Positions 8,828-18,403 of a stretch of DNA of 64,000 nucleotides are shown piece by piece; position 1 is the first letter of the stretch, and every line of letters begins with the position of its first letter. Where the stretch lies: the NCBI RefSeq assembly GCF_025398335.1, contig NZ_JAODOO010000012.1, forward strand, positions 62,001 through 126,000, written 5' to 3'. The stretch is from Clostridium sp. CX1. Its GTDB lineage: Bacteria; Bacillota; Clostridia; Clostridiales; Clostridiaceae. The position numbers and the translations under genes were made by a program. The notes beneath the pieces were generated by a model that was not told the origin of the DNA, did not search any database, and saw only the letters and a list, made by a program, of their open reading frames with translations.

Positions 8828-9586
8828 TTAATACTCATATACCAAGCTGACATTAGCCTTTACCTTATATGTTCCTACTTCTAAAGCCATGCCTTGACCT
8901 GCTGAACTGTTCTTTGCAGCTAAATCATACATAATTGGATAATCAACCGGAACCCCATTAGAATTCTCAGTTATTTTTGTTGGAGTTGATATCTTCACAT
9001 CTATACAGCCAGCTACTACCTGTGCTTTAGCTTTAGCATTTGATATAGCATTTACTAAAGCCATATTGTAATACTTTGCATAATCACTAACTCCAAAAGT
9101 TACCCCATTTGAGTTATTTGCTCCATTGGATATAGCTGTATCAATTATGCTTCCAACAGAATTTATCTTTTTAATTGCGATACTTAAATTGCTTGTAACT
9201 GTGTATCCAACAATTGTGCTCTTCCCTGTTTTGTCATCATAGCTGTATTTAGGACTGATGGAGTAATTAGATGTTTTCATATCTTCACCTGCTACTCCAG
9301 CTTTTTTAACAGCAGCAATTACATTATTCATAGTAGCTGAATTGCTTTTTTGAGCTTCATCTACACTGCTATTTTCAGTAGTTACTCCTAAAGAAACATA
9401 GGCAATGTCAGGAGTCACACTTATCTCACCATCTCCATTAACATTTATTGTTCTTGCTGCAGTTTTATCCTCTGCTGCTAATACCTTGTGATTTGTAGTT
9501 GGGACTATTGCCATCAGGAAAAGAATCGTAACTACGGACATAACTACAAATGACCATTTTGTTTTTAGTAAATTAATACTTTTCAA
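8828..9586 (-). CDS. Secreted or membrane-anchored SIMPL (DUF541, YggE-like) protein
   Basis: About 252 residues. GAGG lies eight bases before TTG at 9586, favoured over GTG at 9595. An N-terminal hydrophobic segment (about 14-35) ends in LAA, looking like a signal peptide. The mature part matches the SIMPL domain: RTINVNGDGEISVTPDIAYVSLGVTTEN, then ISPKYSYDDKTGKSTIVGYTVTSNLSI, the variable middle, and a final KVKANVSLVYEY strand. SIMPL proteins are periplasmic or exported and linked to oxidative or surface stress; no enzymatic role is established. It is a single gene divergent from the ECF sigma factor, so a shared stress response is possible but unproven. Confidence 0.85.
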   Translation of the reverse strand: MKSINLLKTKWSFVVMSVVTILFLMAIVPTTNHKVLAAEDKTAARTINVNGDGEISVTPDIAYVSLGVTTENSSVDEAQKSNSATMNNVIAAVKKAGVAGEDMKTSNYSISPKYSYDDKTGKSTIVGYTVTSNLSIAIKKINSVGSIIDTAISNGANNSNGVTFGVSDYAKYYNMALVNAISNAKAKAQVVAGCIDVKISTPTKITENSNGVPVDYPIMYDLAAKNSSAGQGMALEVGTYKVKANVSLVYEY

Positions 9587-9887
9587 ATTAACCACCTCTT
9601 CTATATTTTTATAGATTTAAAACCTTCAGCCTATTAGTAGAACTGATTAAATTTTAACTCTTCATAAATATAGACGATTAAACATTATCTTCCGCTTCAA
9701 AAAAATCAAATTTTTTTATTTATTACTAAATTATTTAAAAAATCAGCGACAAATATCCTAAAAATGTTATTGTAAATGTAGTGCAACTAAATCTGTTTCT
9801 ATATAGTGTAAAACTTTTTTATTCTTAATATAGAAAATGAACTTTTTTCATAACTTAATACTCTTAGATATAGAATCGAGGTGCTAA

Positions 9888-10403
9888 ATGGATATTGAGA
9901 TTTTAGTAAAAAAGTCAAAACAAGGTGATAAAGAAGCCTTAATACAGCTTATAATGGCAGAAAAAACAGATTTTTATAAGCTGGCTTATTTATACTTGAA
10001 AAATGAAGAAGATGCTTTAGATGCACTTCAGGACACAATTATAATTTTATATGAAAACATAAACAAATTAAGAAATCATGGTGCTTTCTACAGCTGGAGC
10101 AAAACAATCTTAGTAAATCGCTGCAAAAAGCTTTTAAGGGAAAAAAAGAAAATAGTTTCCTTAACCTCAGTTAAAGAAGAACCTTATGAGGAAGGCTTTG
10201 ATAGAAAAAATGAACAGATTATACTAGAAAAACACTTATCATATTTAAAAGAAAAATATCAAGAAGTAATTAAGCTTCGTTATTTCTTAGATTTGGATAA
10301 TGAAACTATATCAAAAATGCTTAATATACCTGTGGGAACAGTGAAATCTCGCATATTTAATGGTATTAAAAAGCTTAAAGAAAGCTTAAGAGGTGAAGAA
10401 TAG
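9888..10403 (+). CDS. ECF-type RNA polymerase sigma factor
   Basis: 171 residues with sigma region 2 (LAYLYLKNEEDALDALQDTIIILYENINKL, about 32-62, then GAFYSWSKTILVNRCKKLLRE) and region 4 (YQEVIKLRYFLDLDNETISKMLNIPVGTVKSRIFNGIKKLKE). No extra domains. The stop overlaps the next gene's GTG start in TAGTG, so sigma factor and membrane partner are coupled. ECF factors usually drive their own promoter; a GCAAC-containing element near 9783-9787 could be the -35 box, but I cannot show it. Inducing signal unknown. Confidence 0.94.
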   Translation: MDIEILVKKSKQGDKEALIQLIMAEKTDFYKLAYLYLKNEEDALDALQDTIIILYENINKLRNHGAFYSWSKTILVNRCKKLLREKKKIVSLTSVKEEPYEEGFDRKNEQIILEKHLSYLKEKYQEVIKLRYFLDLDNETISKMLNIPVGTVKSRIFNGIKKLKESLRGEE

Positions 10404-11686
10404 TGAATAATATTGAAAAATTACTAAGGAAAAATAAATTACAACTAGATAAACTAGAGGTCCCTGATGTCTTAGAGAATAGGCTAAGAACTGCACTTAA
10501 TAATAAGAGCAAAAGATTAAGCATTGCTAGACCTCTCAAAATAAAGGCAGCAGTTATTTTCATCTTTTTAATACTAATAGGATATAATTTTAATACCTTA
10601 GGATTTTATGCTGAAAAGCTTATAGGCTATGATAAATTAATGGATTCAAACTTAAAAAAGCTAAATGAACTAGGAAAAGGTCAAACTATCGGTAAAACTT
10701 TCACCTTCAAAAACGGTTTAACATTTACTTTAGATGGAATAATGCTAGATGATAATAGACTTTTAGCCTTTTACACAATAAAAAATTCTAAAGGAAATAT
10801 TGAAAACGAACTCCTTGAACCCTTAAATATATATTTTAAGGGAAAACTTAATGATTATAGATGCCTTAGTTCTTACGGAGATGTAAATGATGAAAAAACA
10901 GAAGTAAAGTTTACTTCAACCTTTGATTCACCTTCTTTCTTTGACAAAGATTTAGTTTTAAATGTAATTTGTAAAAATGAAACTGGAAAAATTTCTTTTA
11001 CATTAGATAAAAATAAAGCTATGGGATATAGCATAAAAAAAATCTTACAGAAAAATATTAGAACCGATGATGTTAATCTTCGTCTTGAATATATTTGCGC
11101 CTCGCCTACAACTACGGTAGTTAAAGGAAAGGTGAAAAACATATTAGAATTGGCTATAGATAGAATTCGTGGTGCTAAGTTTTCACCTAACAGCTTAGAT
11201 ATAAGATTAATTGTTGATGGAAAAATATTGGAAATTCAACAAACTGAGCTTAGTTCAAACATTGATGGAGTTGCTTTTAAGTATAATTTTCAACCTTTGC
11301 CTAATAACTTTAATAAACTTAAAATTGAATTTTTGGGTCTTAGCTCTGAGCATATTATAAATAAAAATTTTAAACTAGAAAAGGATATGAAGAATGAAAA
11401 TATTAATATAGAAAATAAGAGTATAGAAATAAAAAAGATATATGAGGCTAATGGCAATACTTATGTAACTTTAGCTACAGAATCAGACGTAATTTTAACA
11501 AAAGTAAATATGCTGCTGGATGGCAAAACAGTGCAACTTAACAAAACAACTCCAGAAAATGCTAATAAAAATTCTAATATTAAAACTAGAACTCTAGAGT
11601 TTATAGGAACAGGTAATGATCTAGAGCTAAATGTTCAACGTATGCTTTATAGAGAAAATTATAATAAAGTTGTAGATGTGTTTTAA
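10403..11686 (+). CDS. Membrane anti-sigma-like protein, DUF4179 type
   Basis: 427 residues. A short cytoplasmic N-terminal part (about 1-48), one membrane segment (about 49-68, AAVIFIFLILIGYNF), and a large outside region resembling DUF4179 proteins (FTFKNGLTFTLDGIMLDDNRLLAFYTIKNSKG). It starts at GTG overlapping the sigma stop codon, with AGAGGTG just upstream. Location and topology fit an anti-sigma factor that holds the ECF factor at the membrane and releases it on a surface signal. No zinc-type anti-sigma motif (HxxxCxxC) is visible, so binding must be by another fold. Confidence 0.75.
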   Translation: MNNIEKLLRKNKLQLDKLEVPDVLENRLRTALNNKSKRLSIARPLKIKAAVIFIFLILIGYNFNTLGFYAEKLIGYDKLMDSNLKKLNELGKGQTIGKTFTFKNGLTFTLDGIMLDDNRLLAFYTIKNSKGNIENELLEPLNIYFKGKLNDYRCLSSYGDVNDEKTEVKFTSTFDSPSFFDKDLVLNVICKNETGKISFTLDKNKAMGYSIKKILQKNIRTDDVNLRLEYICASPTTTVVKGKVKNILELAIDRIRGAKFSPNSLDIRLIVDGKILEIQQTELSSNIDGVAFKYNFQPLPNNFNKLKIEFLGLSSEHIINKNFKLEKDMKNENINIENKSIEIKKIYEANGNTYVTLATESDVILTKVNMLLDGKTVQLNKTTPENANKNSNIKTRTLEFIGTGNDLELNVQRMLYRENYNKVVDVF

Positions 11687-11827
11687 AATAAGACTTTTAT
11701 TGATTTTATAAATTCTGTTATCCAAGATAGTAAGAGGCCATTAAACAAGTAATTTAAGTATGTTCAATGTATGATTGTAAGTTATGACATGAAAAATCAA
11801 CTTATAATATTCCTTAAATATGAATTA

Positions 11828-11850
11828 AGGGAGGTCGAAATGACTTCCCT
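11828..11850. terminator. Hairpin between convergent genes
   Basis: AGGGAGGTC / GACTTCCCT with one G-T pair and a five-base loop, followed by a T-rich stretch on the plus strand. Likely the terminator of the anti-sigma operon. Confidence 0.6.
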
Positions 11851-11928
11851 CAGATTCTATTTCTTTTATTCTTAAATTTTATTAAAGAATATTTCTCTGC
11901 CAATATTTATTCTTGTTCTTTATAATTT

Positions 11929-13302
11929 TTATAGTTTACTAGAGTTCTTCAGTTCACACCCTTTTTTGTAGTAAGCTTCCATTACATCCTTGGGAACCAT
12001 ACTTCCCCCTGTGGCCCAAGCAATATGTGAAGCATTTTTCATCTTGTCTTTTAAGTTATTGTTTTCTATATACTTCTGTCCAGCCTCATCTTTAAATAAA
12101 TCAATTGGCCCAGGTATGCCAGCTAAGGCAGAGGGCTCCAAGTAGATGCCTTCTAAATCTATCAGTGTGCTTAATAGAAGATATAATTTTTCATCTTTTG
12201 CTGTATAAGATCCGCTGATTAACTCTCTCAGCGTCTTTCCTACAAAACCTGAAGCTCTGCCAACAGCAAGTCCATCTGCTGCTGTAATGTTGTCTATTCC
12301 AAAGTCCTGAACAGCTACTTTGTCATGCATGTCTGTCATTAATCCTATAACCATACATGGAGAATGTGTTGGCTCTGCAAAGAAACAGTGTACATTATCC
12401 TTAAATACTAATTTCAGACCAAAGGCTACTCCACCTGGTCCCCCTCCAACTCCGCATGGAAGATAAGTAAATAGTGGATGTTCTTCATCTACAACTACAT
12501 TCATTTCCTCTAATTGATTCTTCAATCTATAAGCTGCAACTGCATATCCTAAAAATAAGTTAGTTGAATTTTCATCATCTACAAAATACATATTTGGATC
12601 TGCCTCTGCTTGTTTTCTGCCCTCTTCTACTGCTTTACTATAATCCGACTCATATTCAACTACTGTAACACCTTTACTTCTAAGAAGATCTTTCTTCCAT
12701 TGCTTTGCATCTGCTGACATATGAACAAAGACTTTAAATCCCAGTTGAGCACTGATTATGCCAATGCTAAGTCCTAAGTTTCCTGTTGACCCCACTGCAA
12801 TAGAATACTGAGAAAAAAATTCTCTAAATTTGTCACTATCCATAACAGAATAATCATCTTCTAAGGTTAATATGCCATTTTCAATAGCTAATTCTTCTGC
12901 ATGTTTTAGAACTTCATAAATACCACCTCTTGCTTTAATAGATCCTGAAATAGCAAGGTGGCTGTCGCATTTTAGTAATAGTTGTCCTAAAATTTCCTGA
13001 CTGAACATTTCCTCTATTTTGCTCTGCATATTAGGGATTTTAACAATAGGCGATTCAATAATTCCATTTGTTTTTTCTGTTTCTGGAAAAACCTTAGCTA
13101 TATAGGGTGCAAATCTTTTTAGTCTTTCTTCTGCTTCCATTACATCTTTCTCAGATAGTGAAATTTTTTCAATAGCATCTTGAAATTTACCATAGTTAGG
13201 GTTGGTCCAAAATACTTCTTCTGTGGAAATAATTTTATCCATTAGTGGATACTGTTCTTTCCACTGCTCTAAAGTCTTTCCTTGTACTATTGTTTTACTC
13301 AT
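11929..13302 (-). CDS. dsdA: D-serine ammonia-lyase
   Basis: 457 residues, typical for DsdA. A PLP enzyme converting D-serine to pyruvate and ammonia. The PLP lysine lies in [11 protein letters not shown] (about 116-126). Other marks are [18 protein letters not shown] (phosphate cup), the Gly-rich [15 protein letters not shown], and [13 protein letters not shown]. The start has AGAGG upstream. It is followed in the other direction by a YoaP-type acetyltransferase gene with a 74-base gap, so the two may or may not be cotranscribed. It would detoxify D-serine or use it for carbon and nitrogen. Confidence 0.96.
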   Translation of the reverse strand: MSKTIVQGKTLEQWKEQYPLMDKIISTEEVFWTNPNYGKFQDAIEKISLSEKDVMEAEERLKRFAPYIAKVFPETEKTNGIIESPIVKIPNMQSKIEEMFSQEILGQLLLKCDSHLAISGSIKARGGIYEVLKHAEELAIENGILTLEDDYSVMDSDKFREFFSQYSIAVGSTGNLGLSIGIISAQLGFKVFVHMSADAKQWKKDLLRSKGVTVVEYESDYSKAVEEGRKQAEADPNMYFVDDENSTNLFLGYAVAAYRLKNQLEEMNVVVDEEHPLFTYLPCGVGGGPGGVAFGLKLVFKDNVHCFFAEPTHSPCMVIGLMTDMHDKVAVQDFGIDNITAADGLAVGRASGFVGKTLRELISGSYTAKDEKLYLLLSTLIDLEGIYLEPSALAGIPGPIDLFKDEAGQKYIENNNLKDKMKNASHIAWATGGSMVPKDVMEAYYKKGCELKNSSKL

Positions 13303-13376
13303 ACAATATACCTCTTTCTTTTATAATATTTTATATTAAAGATTTTCTAACAGAAATATATTTTATACAGGAAGAA

Positions 13377-14156
13377 TTAGTATATGCCATTTTTTATACC
13401 ATCTACGACTTTATTGAATTTTGCTTCACTCAAAATTTCATGTGTAATAAATTTACCATTATAAAACAAACTATATATGCTGAAGGGTGATGGATTATGT
13501 TTCACCTGTTCTTTATTATCAATCTTAATAATCTCTAGAGGTATGTGATTTTTGCCTGCCAGTTCTTTTAATACTGTGTTTATATAATATTCAGTAAAGG
13601 GACAACAATTTGAATAATATGCTGTTAATCCATTTTTATTGTCACAGACATTTTCTTTAGCTGATTTATTAAAGCTAGGATTTATGGCGTTAGGATTATT
13701 CTTGTAAACTAATAACTCAAAATACGGAGGAGCTGTATCACATACCTCAAATCCTTGCTTTATAAAGAACTTTTTGTCTGAGATATAGGGCCTCTTTTTA
13801 TTACTTGTAAGAACTACAATTCCATCCTTATCTTCCGAGTCTCTTAAGCACTCCTGTAAAAGCCTTTTTCCATAACCCTTTCCTGCATACTGTCCTGCAA
13901 CCCAAAAACAGTTTATTACCATATAGTTTGGTGCAGTAATGGGTAGCCAAGCTATATCCCATGGACAGTATTCAATAAAAACTTTATGTTTAACATTTAA
14001 TTTTTTAAATACATATCCTTTCGGAATTTGCTCCTTCAGCCACTGCTTTTTCTTCAAATATCCCTCAACACATTTTTTATCCGATATAGCACAGCAAATA
14101 TGTTCGTTGTCAATGCTTTCTAAATTTAAAGTTATAAATTCCCCTAAGTTATCCAT
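13377..14156 (-). CDS. yoaP: GNAT acetyltransferase with C-terminal YoaP-like domain
   Basis: About 259 residues. An ATG at 14174 exists, but a GGAG ribosome site lies inside those first codons, eight bases before ATG 14156, which I take as the start. The N-terminal half is a GNAT fold; the acetyl-CoA loop reads GQYAGKGYGKRLLQE. The C-terminal part (about 175-259) contains YYSNCCPFTEYY, matching the YoaP extension. B. subtilis YoaP is an uncharacterised GNAT protein, and the substrate is unknown here too. The adjacent cysteines C-C in the C-terminal domain may be functional. Confidence 0.85.
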   Translation of the reverse strand: MDNLGEFITLNLESIDNEHICCAISDKKCVEGYLKKKQWLKEQIPKGYVFKKLNVKHKVFIEYCPWDIAWLPITAPNYMVINCFWVAGQYAGKGYGKRLLQECLRDSEDKDGIVVLTSNKKRPYISDKKFFIKQGFEVCDTAPPYFELLVYKNNPNAINPSFNKSAKENVCDNKNGLTAYYSNCCPFTEYYINTVLKELAGKNHIPLEIIKIDNKEQVKHNPSPFSIYSLFYNGKFITHEILSEAKFNKVVDGIKNGIY

Positions 14157-14195
14157 CTTTGTAACTCCTTTCATATAGGTAATTTAATAATACCA

Positions 14196-15548
14196 CTATA
14201 AAGGTGAACACTCAATTTCCTGAATTATTTCAGTAATTCCACTAGCAATATAATCCTCTGTTACATTTGACACGTTTATTTTTAGTATTGATTTTTTTGC
14301 CGGAAATGAAGTTAAATAGTTCCTGTCTGCTGTATCCACTATAATTGATTTCTTTTTTAATCTATTTATAAGCTTTTCAGAGGATATATATTTATCTAAC
14401 TCTACATATGTATGAACACATATGTTACCTAAAGGGTTATATTTATAGTTATCCTTGGAATCATGGATCTTCTTTTTCAATAGAGAAGTTAAAAGTTTTG
14501 CCCTTAAAAAATAAGTTCTCTTAATTTTTTCCCTGTGTCTTTCAAACATACCACTTTTAATGTAAATTTCTAAGGCTGCTTGAGAAAGCATAGAACTATC
14601 TATATCAATAACACTTTTATACTTACTAAATGTTTCAATAAGGCTTTCAGGAATTACAGCAACACCAACTCTCAATCCCGGAAAGATAATTTTTGAATAA
14701 CTTTTTAGATATATAACCTGTGAAAAGTTATCATATGAAAATATTGGATCTGCTTTTGAGTCTTGCTCAAAGTCAGCTAGATAATCGTCTTCCACAATAT
14801 ATACATCATATTTTTTTGCCAGCTCTAAAATCTTCTTCTTTTCTCCTTGGGAATATGAAGTTCCTAAAGGATTATGATATCTTGGCATGGTATAAAAAAA
14901 CTTAATACTTTCCAACTTAAATATTCTCTCTAACTCTGATATATCAATTCCTTCACTAGATCTCTCTATACCTATAACTGGTATCCCCTGTACCTGCAAA
15001 TAATCTATGAACAAATGATAGCTAGGCTGCTCAATAAGTATAGTTTCCTTGTTATTTGGAAAGGGTATTGTAGCTAGAATTGATAGCGCCTGCTGAACAC
15101 CTGATGTAATAAATATATTCCTTTTACTAGTAAAGACCTGATAGTTTGCCAATTGTTTATGTATAACATCTACTAAGGAGGGTAAGCCTTTAGGTGTACC
15201 ATATACAAACAAATCCTTCTTATATATATCAATGGCTTGATTTATACAATGCTGAAAATCTAAATAGGGAAACACCTCTGGATCTGGAGCGGAAGAAGCA
15301 AAATCCATTATAAGCTTCTCCCCTTTATTTAAATTAGGTTTTCCTGTCACAACATAATACCCACTTTTGGGAAGAGAATAAACTATGTGTCTTCTTTCCA
15401 ATTCATGTAATGCACTAATGACTGTACTTTTGTTACAATTGAAATTTTCAGTTAGACTCCGAATAGAAGGAATTTTCTCTCCTTCTTTATATCTACCACC
15501 TTTAATCATGTTTTCAATCTCATTTGATACTGCTAAATACTTATACAT
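14196..15548 (-). CDS. MocR-type regulator: GntR helix-turn-helix fused to aminotransferase-like domain
   Basis: 450 residues. Residues 1-70 form a GntR winged helix (YKEGEKIPSIRSLTENFNCNKSTVISALHELERRHIVYSLPKSGYYV). Residues about 90-450 form a class I aminotransferase domain with FITSGVQQALSI, PRYHNPLG, EDDYLADF and the PLP lysine in YLKSYSKIIFPGLRVG. MocR regulators bind PLP and usually control a divergent gene. Here the divergent gene encodes an EamA-type exporter, the natural target. Effector unknown. Confidence 0.94.
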   Translation of the reverse strand: MYKYLAVSNEIENMIKGGRYKEGEKIPSIRSLTENFNCNKSTVISALHELERRHIVYSLPKSGYYVVTGKPNLNKGEKLIMDFASSAPDPEVFPYLDFQHCINQAIDIYKKDLFVYGTPKGLPSLVDVIHKQLANYQVFTSKRNIFITSGVQQALSILATIPFPNNKETILIEQPSYHLFIDYLQVQGIPVIGIERSSEGIDISELERIFKLESIKFFYTMPRYHNPLGTSYSQGEKKKILELAKKYDVYIVEDDYLADFEQDSKADPIFSYDNFSQVIYLKSYSKIIFPGLRVGVAVIPESLIETFSKYKSVIDIDSSMLSQAALEIYIKSGMFERHREKIKRTYFLRAKLLTSLLKKKIHDSKDNYKYNPLGNICVHTYVELDKYISSEKLINRLKKKSIIVDTADRNYLTSFPAKKSILKINVSNVTEDYIASGITEIIQEIECSPL

Positions 15549-15567
15549 AATCTACTCCTTCCAATCA

Positions 15568-15581
15568 CTGTACCGGTATAG
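15568..15581. promoter_or_regulatory. Short dyad in the MocR/EamA divergent region
   Basis: An 8-bp perfect palindrome TACCGGTA (15571-15578) extends to 14 bp with one mismatched pair. It lies about 20 bases upstream of the MocR start, in the 115-bp divergent gap. It may be a regulator site or part of a promoter. Confidence 0.45.
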
Positions 15582-15663
15582 ATTAACTTTATTTTCATTG
15601 TATCATAACACCTTATTTAATAACATAGATATATAAGATTATAATTATGGGAGGAATACTAAA

Positions 15664-16575
15664 ATGGAAAATTCCGTTAAAAGAAACACTTACTTTGCTG
15701 CTACTCTATATGCACTGATTATAGGCTTCTCATTTCTATTCGTAAAGCTAGCTTTAATTGTTACAGATCCACTAAATATACTTGCACATAGATTTACAAT
15801 ATCTTTTGTTGTTGCTTCTATTCCTGTTGTTTTTGGGTGGATAAAATTAGATATAACCTTTAAAGATATGCTTCCTATTTTACCTATTTCATTATTTTAT
15901 CCAACTTTATTTTTTGCTTTTCAAGCCTTTGGACTAGTATATATTTCATCTTCAGAAGCAGGAATAATCCAAGCCACCATTCCTATTTTCACAATGATCC
16001 TAGCGACATTTTTTTTAAAGGAGAATTCTAGCAGACTACAAAAGTTATCATTAATTTTATCTGTATCTGGAGTAATCTATATTTTTGTTATGAAAGGAAT
16101 AGATTTAAAGCCTGCTAGTTCTATAGGAACCTTGATGATTATTTTATCATCACTTTCTTCAGCTGGTTATAATGTTCTAGCAAGAAAGATAACTAAAAAG
16201 TATAAAATATTGGACTTAACTTATATGATGACCTTTATAGGTTTTCTCAGTTTTAATTTAATATCTATCATTGATCATGGTATTCATGGCACTATTAATG
16301 TTTATTTTAAACCATTTATCAATCCATTATTTTTAATTTCAGTACTTTATTTAGGTATACTATCTTCACTTATAACATCACTATTATCAAATTATACTTT
16401 GTCTAAAATAGAGGCATCTAAGATGAGCGTATTTAATAATTTATCTACCCTGATAACTATGATTGCTGGAGTTATCTTTCTACAGGAAAGTTTATCATAT
16501 TTTCATATAATTGGAGCGGTAATGATTATTGGAGGGGTAATCGGAACTAACTTTTTAGATAAAAAAACACCATAA
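15664..16575 (+). CDS. EamA/DMT family transporter
   Basis: 303 residues with ten predicted membrane helices and two EamA repeats (about 8-140 and 155-300). The end-of-repeat signatures PIFTMILATFFLKENSSRLQKLSLILSVSGV and the matching second copy near ASKMSVFNNLSTLITMIAGVIFLQE are visible. Family members export or take up amino acids and metabolites; the substrate cannot be read. Good ribosome site GGGAGG. Divergent from the MocR regulator, which probably controls it. Confidence 0.9.
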   Translation: MENSVKRNTYFAATLYALIIGFSFLFVKLALIVTDPLNILAHRFTISFVVASIPVVFGWIKLDITFKDMLPILPISLFYPTLFFAFQAFGLVYISSSEAGIIQATIPIFTMILATFFLKENSSRLQKLSLILSVSGVIYIFVMKGIDLKPASSIGTLMIILSSLSSAGYNVLARKITKKYKILDLTYMMTFIGFLSFNLISIIDHGIHGTINVYFKPFINPLFLISVLYLGILSSLITSLLSNYTLSKIEASKMSVFNNLSTLITMIAGVIFLQESLSYFHIIGAVMIIGGVIGTNFLDKKTP

Positions 16576-16623
16576 ATACCAATTTTAAAGGAAGCATTAC
16601 TAGTGTTAAATAAATATTATAAA

Positions 16624-16666
16624 AGCTTACCTTACCTTAAGAGAAACTCTTAAGGTAAGGTAAGCT
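16624..16666. terminator. Bidirectional terminator, perfect 20-bp stem
   Basis: Arms 16624-16643 and 16647-16666 pair perfectly (AGCTTACCTTACC... / ...GGTAAGGTAAGCT) with a three-base loop. It lies between the convergent EamA and APC permease genes. Confidence 0.85.
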
Positions 16667-16687
16667 GCTTATATACTATAGTTCAAT

Positions 16688-18097
16688 TTATGCACTTTTC
16701 TTTAGTAAGGATTTATTTGTATTTTGTAATGAACTGTTTTTACGTGAATATGTAAAATAAACTATAAGACCCAATGCTAACCATGTTAGGAAATATATCC
16801 AAGTTGTCTTTGATAGGTTAGACATTAAGAATAGACTGAATACTACTGCCAATATTGGTACTAATGGTACTAATGGAGTTTTAAAGCTCCTTTTTAAATT
16901 TGGATGAGTTTTTCTTAATACAATTACAGATGCAGCAACAAGCATGAATGTTGCTATAAGAGTCATATTTGCAAGATCTGCTAATTGTTTAAGATCAACA
17001 ACACCTGCTATTAAAGCAGCAGTACAACCTGTTAACCAAGTTGAAAAAGTTGGTACATTTGTCTTTGAATTTATACTAGAGAATACCTTTGGAAGCAATC
17101 CATCACGACTCATTGAAAATAGTATGCGGGATGTACCAAAGATATAAGCGAACATAACTGCAGTAATTCCTACCACTGCTCCAATGGAAAGTATTGAAGC
17201 AGCCCAGCCTTGTCCAACCCTATTTAGTGCAAAGGCCATGGCATCACCAACGTTCAATAGAGAGTAGTGGGTAATTCCAGTTAAAACCAGACAAACTATA
17301 ACATATATAATTGTACAAATAATTAATGAAGCAATGATTCCTGTTGGAAGATCTTTTTGTGGATTTTTTACTTCTTCCGCAGAGGTTGAAACTGCATCAA
17401 AACCTGTAAATGCAAAGAAAACAGATGCTGCTCCAGCAAAGACTCCCTTTAAACCAAATGGCATAAATGGATGCCAGTTTTGTGGTTTTATAAAGAAGGC
17501 ACCTACTGCTATGAATAGAATTATAACAGCAACTTTTACTATAACCATAAAGTTGTTTACTTTCTTACTTTCCTTAGTTCCTCTTGAGAGCAGATAGGTA
17601 ACCAATAATATTATTACCGTTGCCGGAAGGTTCATTATACCTCCCTGACTTGGAATAGTTACGAATTGTTTAGGTATATGTATTCCAAATTCTCCTAAAA
17701 AACCATTAAAATAAGCTGACCAACCACCTGCAACAGATGATGTACTTACAGTGTACCCTATAACAAGTGACCACCCAACAAGATGAGCAATTATTTCACC
17801 TAAAGATACATAGATGTAAGCATAGGAACTACCAGAGGTTGGTATTGCAGCTGCAAATTCAGCATAGCATAAGCCAACAAGCATACATACTATTGCAGAA
17901 CAAATAAATGATAATATAACTGCTGGTCCTGCATCTCTTGATGCTACAAGTCCTGTTAGAACCATAACACCTGTTCCTATAACTGCACCGATACTCATTA
18001 AGGTTACGTCAAAGGAACCAAGAGTTTTTTCTAGTGATGCAGATTGGTGACGTTCTAAAACCGAATCTACACTTTTTTTCTTAAAAATAGAACTCAT
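16688..18097 (-). CDS. APC family amino-acid permease (YfnA/CAT-like)
   Basis: 469 residues, about 12 membrane helices. The first helix carries MSIGAVIGTGVMVLTGLVA, the substrate-binding GxG of APC permeases. FFAFTGFDAVSTSAEEVKNPQKDLPTGI (TM6 and loop) is typical of the cationic amino-acid transporter branch that includes B. subtilis YfnA. It should be a proton-coupled amino-acid importer; the exact amino acid is unclear. Single gene with its own promoter (18176-18205) and shared terminator. Confidence 0.92.
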   Translation of the reverse strand: MSSIFKKKSVDSVLERHQSASLEKTLGSFDVTLMSIGAVIGTGVMVLTGLVASRDAGPAVILSFICSAIVCMLVGLCYAEFAAAIPTSGSSYAYIYVSLGEIIAHLVGWSLVIGYTVSTSSVAGGWSAYFNGFLGEFGIHIPKQFVTIPSQGGIMNLPATVIILLVTYLLSRGTKESKKVNNFMVIVKVAVIILFIAVGAFFIKPQNWHPFMPFGLKGVFAGAASVFFAFTGFDAVSTSAEEVKNPQKDLPTGIIASLIICTIIYVIVCLVLTGITHYSLLNVGDAMAFALNRVGQGWAASILSIGAVVGITAVMFAYIFGTSRILFSMSRDGLLPKVFSSINSKTNVPTFSTWLTGCTAALIAGVVDLKQLADLANMTLIATFMLVAASVIVLRKTHPNLKRSFKTPLVPLVPILAVVFSLFLMSNLSKTTWIYFLTWLALGLIVYFTYSRKNSSLQNTNKSLLKKSA

Positions 18098-18175
18098 TCT
18101 TTTAAATCTCCTTTTGCAATCTTTTACTGAAGTTAATTAACAAATCCTTTAAAAAAGTTAACAAAATACTATACA

Positions 18176-18205
18176 ATAATAAAAAATCAGGCTATAATTT
18201 GTCAA
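18176..18205 (-). promoter_or_regulatory. Promoter of the APC permease gene
   Basis: On the minus strand TTGACA (18200-18205), 18-base spacer, TATTAT (18176-18181). An ACC/GGT dyad (18207-18235, AACTACC with GGTGGTATT) lies directly upstream of the -35 box and may bind a regulator. The remaining bases up to 18403 hold no ORF I can support. Confidence 0.65.
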
Positions 18206-18403
18206 ACTACCAAATTAACCTTTAGGTGGTATTGTTTGCATTTTTCTTTATATTACTCCAAAATTCGTCATTATTTTATTTTATTCGATTTAAAAATTGC
18301 AAAAAGACTTTGTTTATTTAAAAAATTCTCCCATTTTACTATAATTTTAATTGCTTTCAGCATCAAAAAGAACTATTGAAACTATCTTTCCTCTAGAAGG
18401 CTG

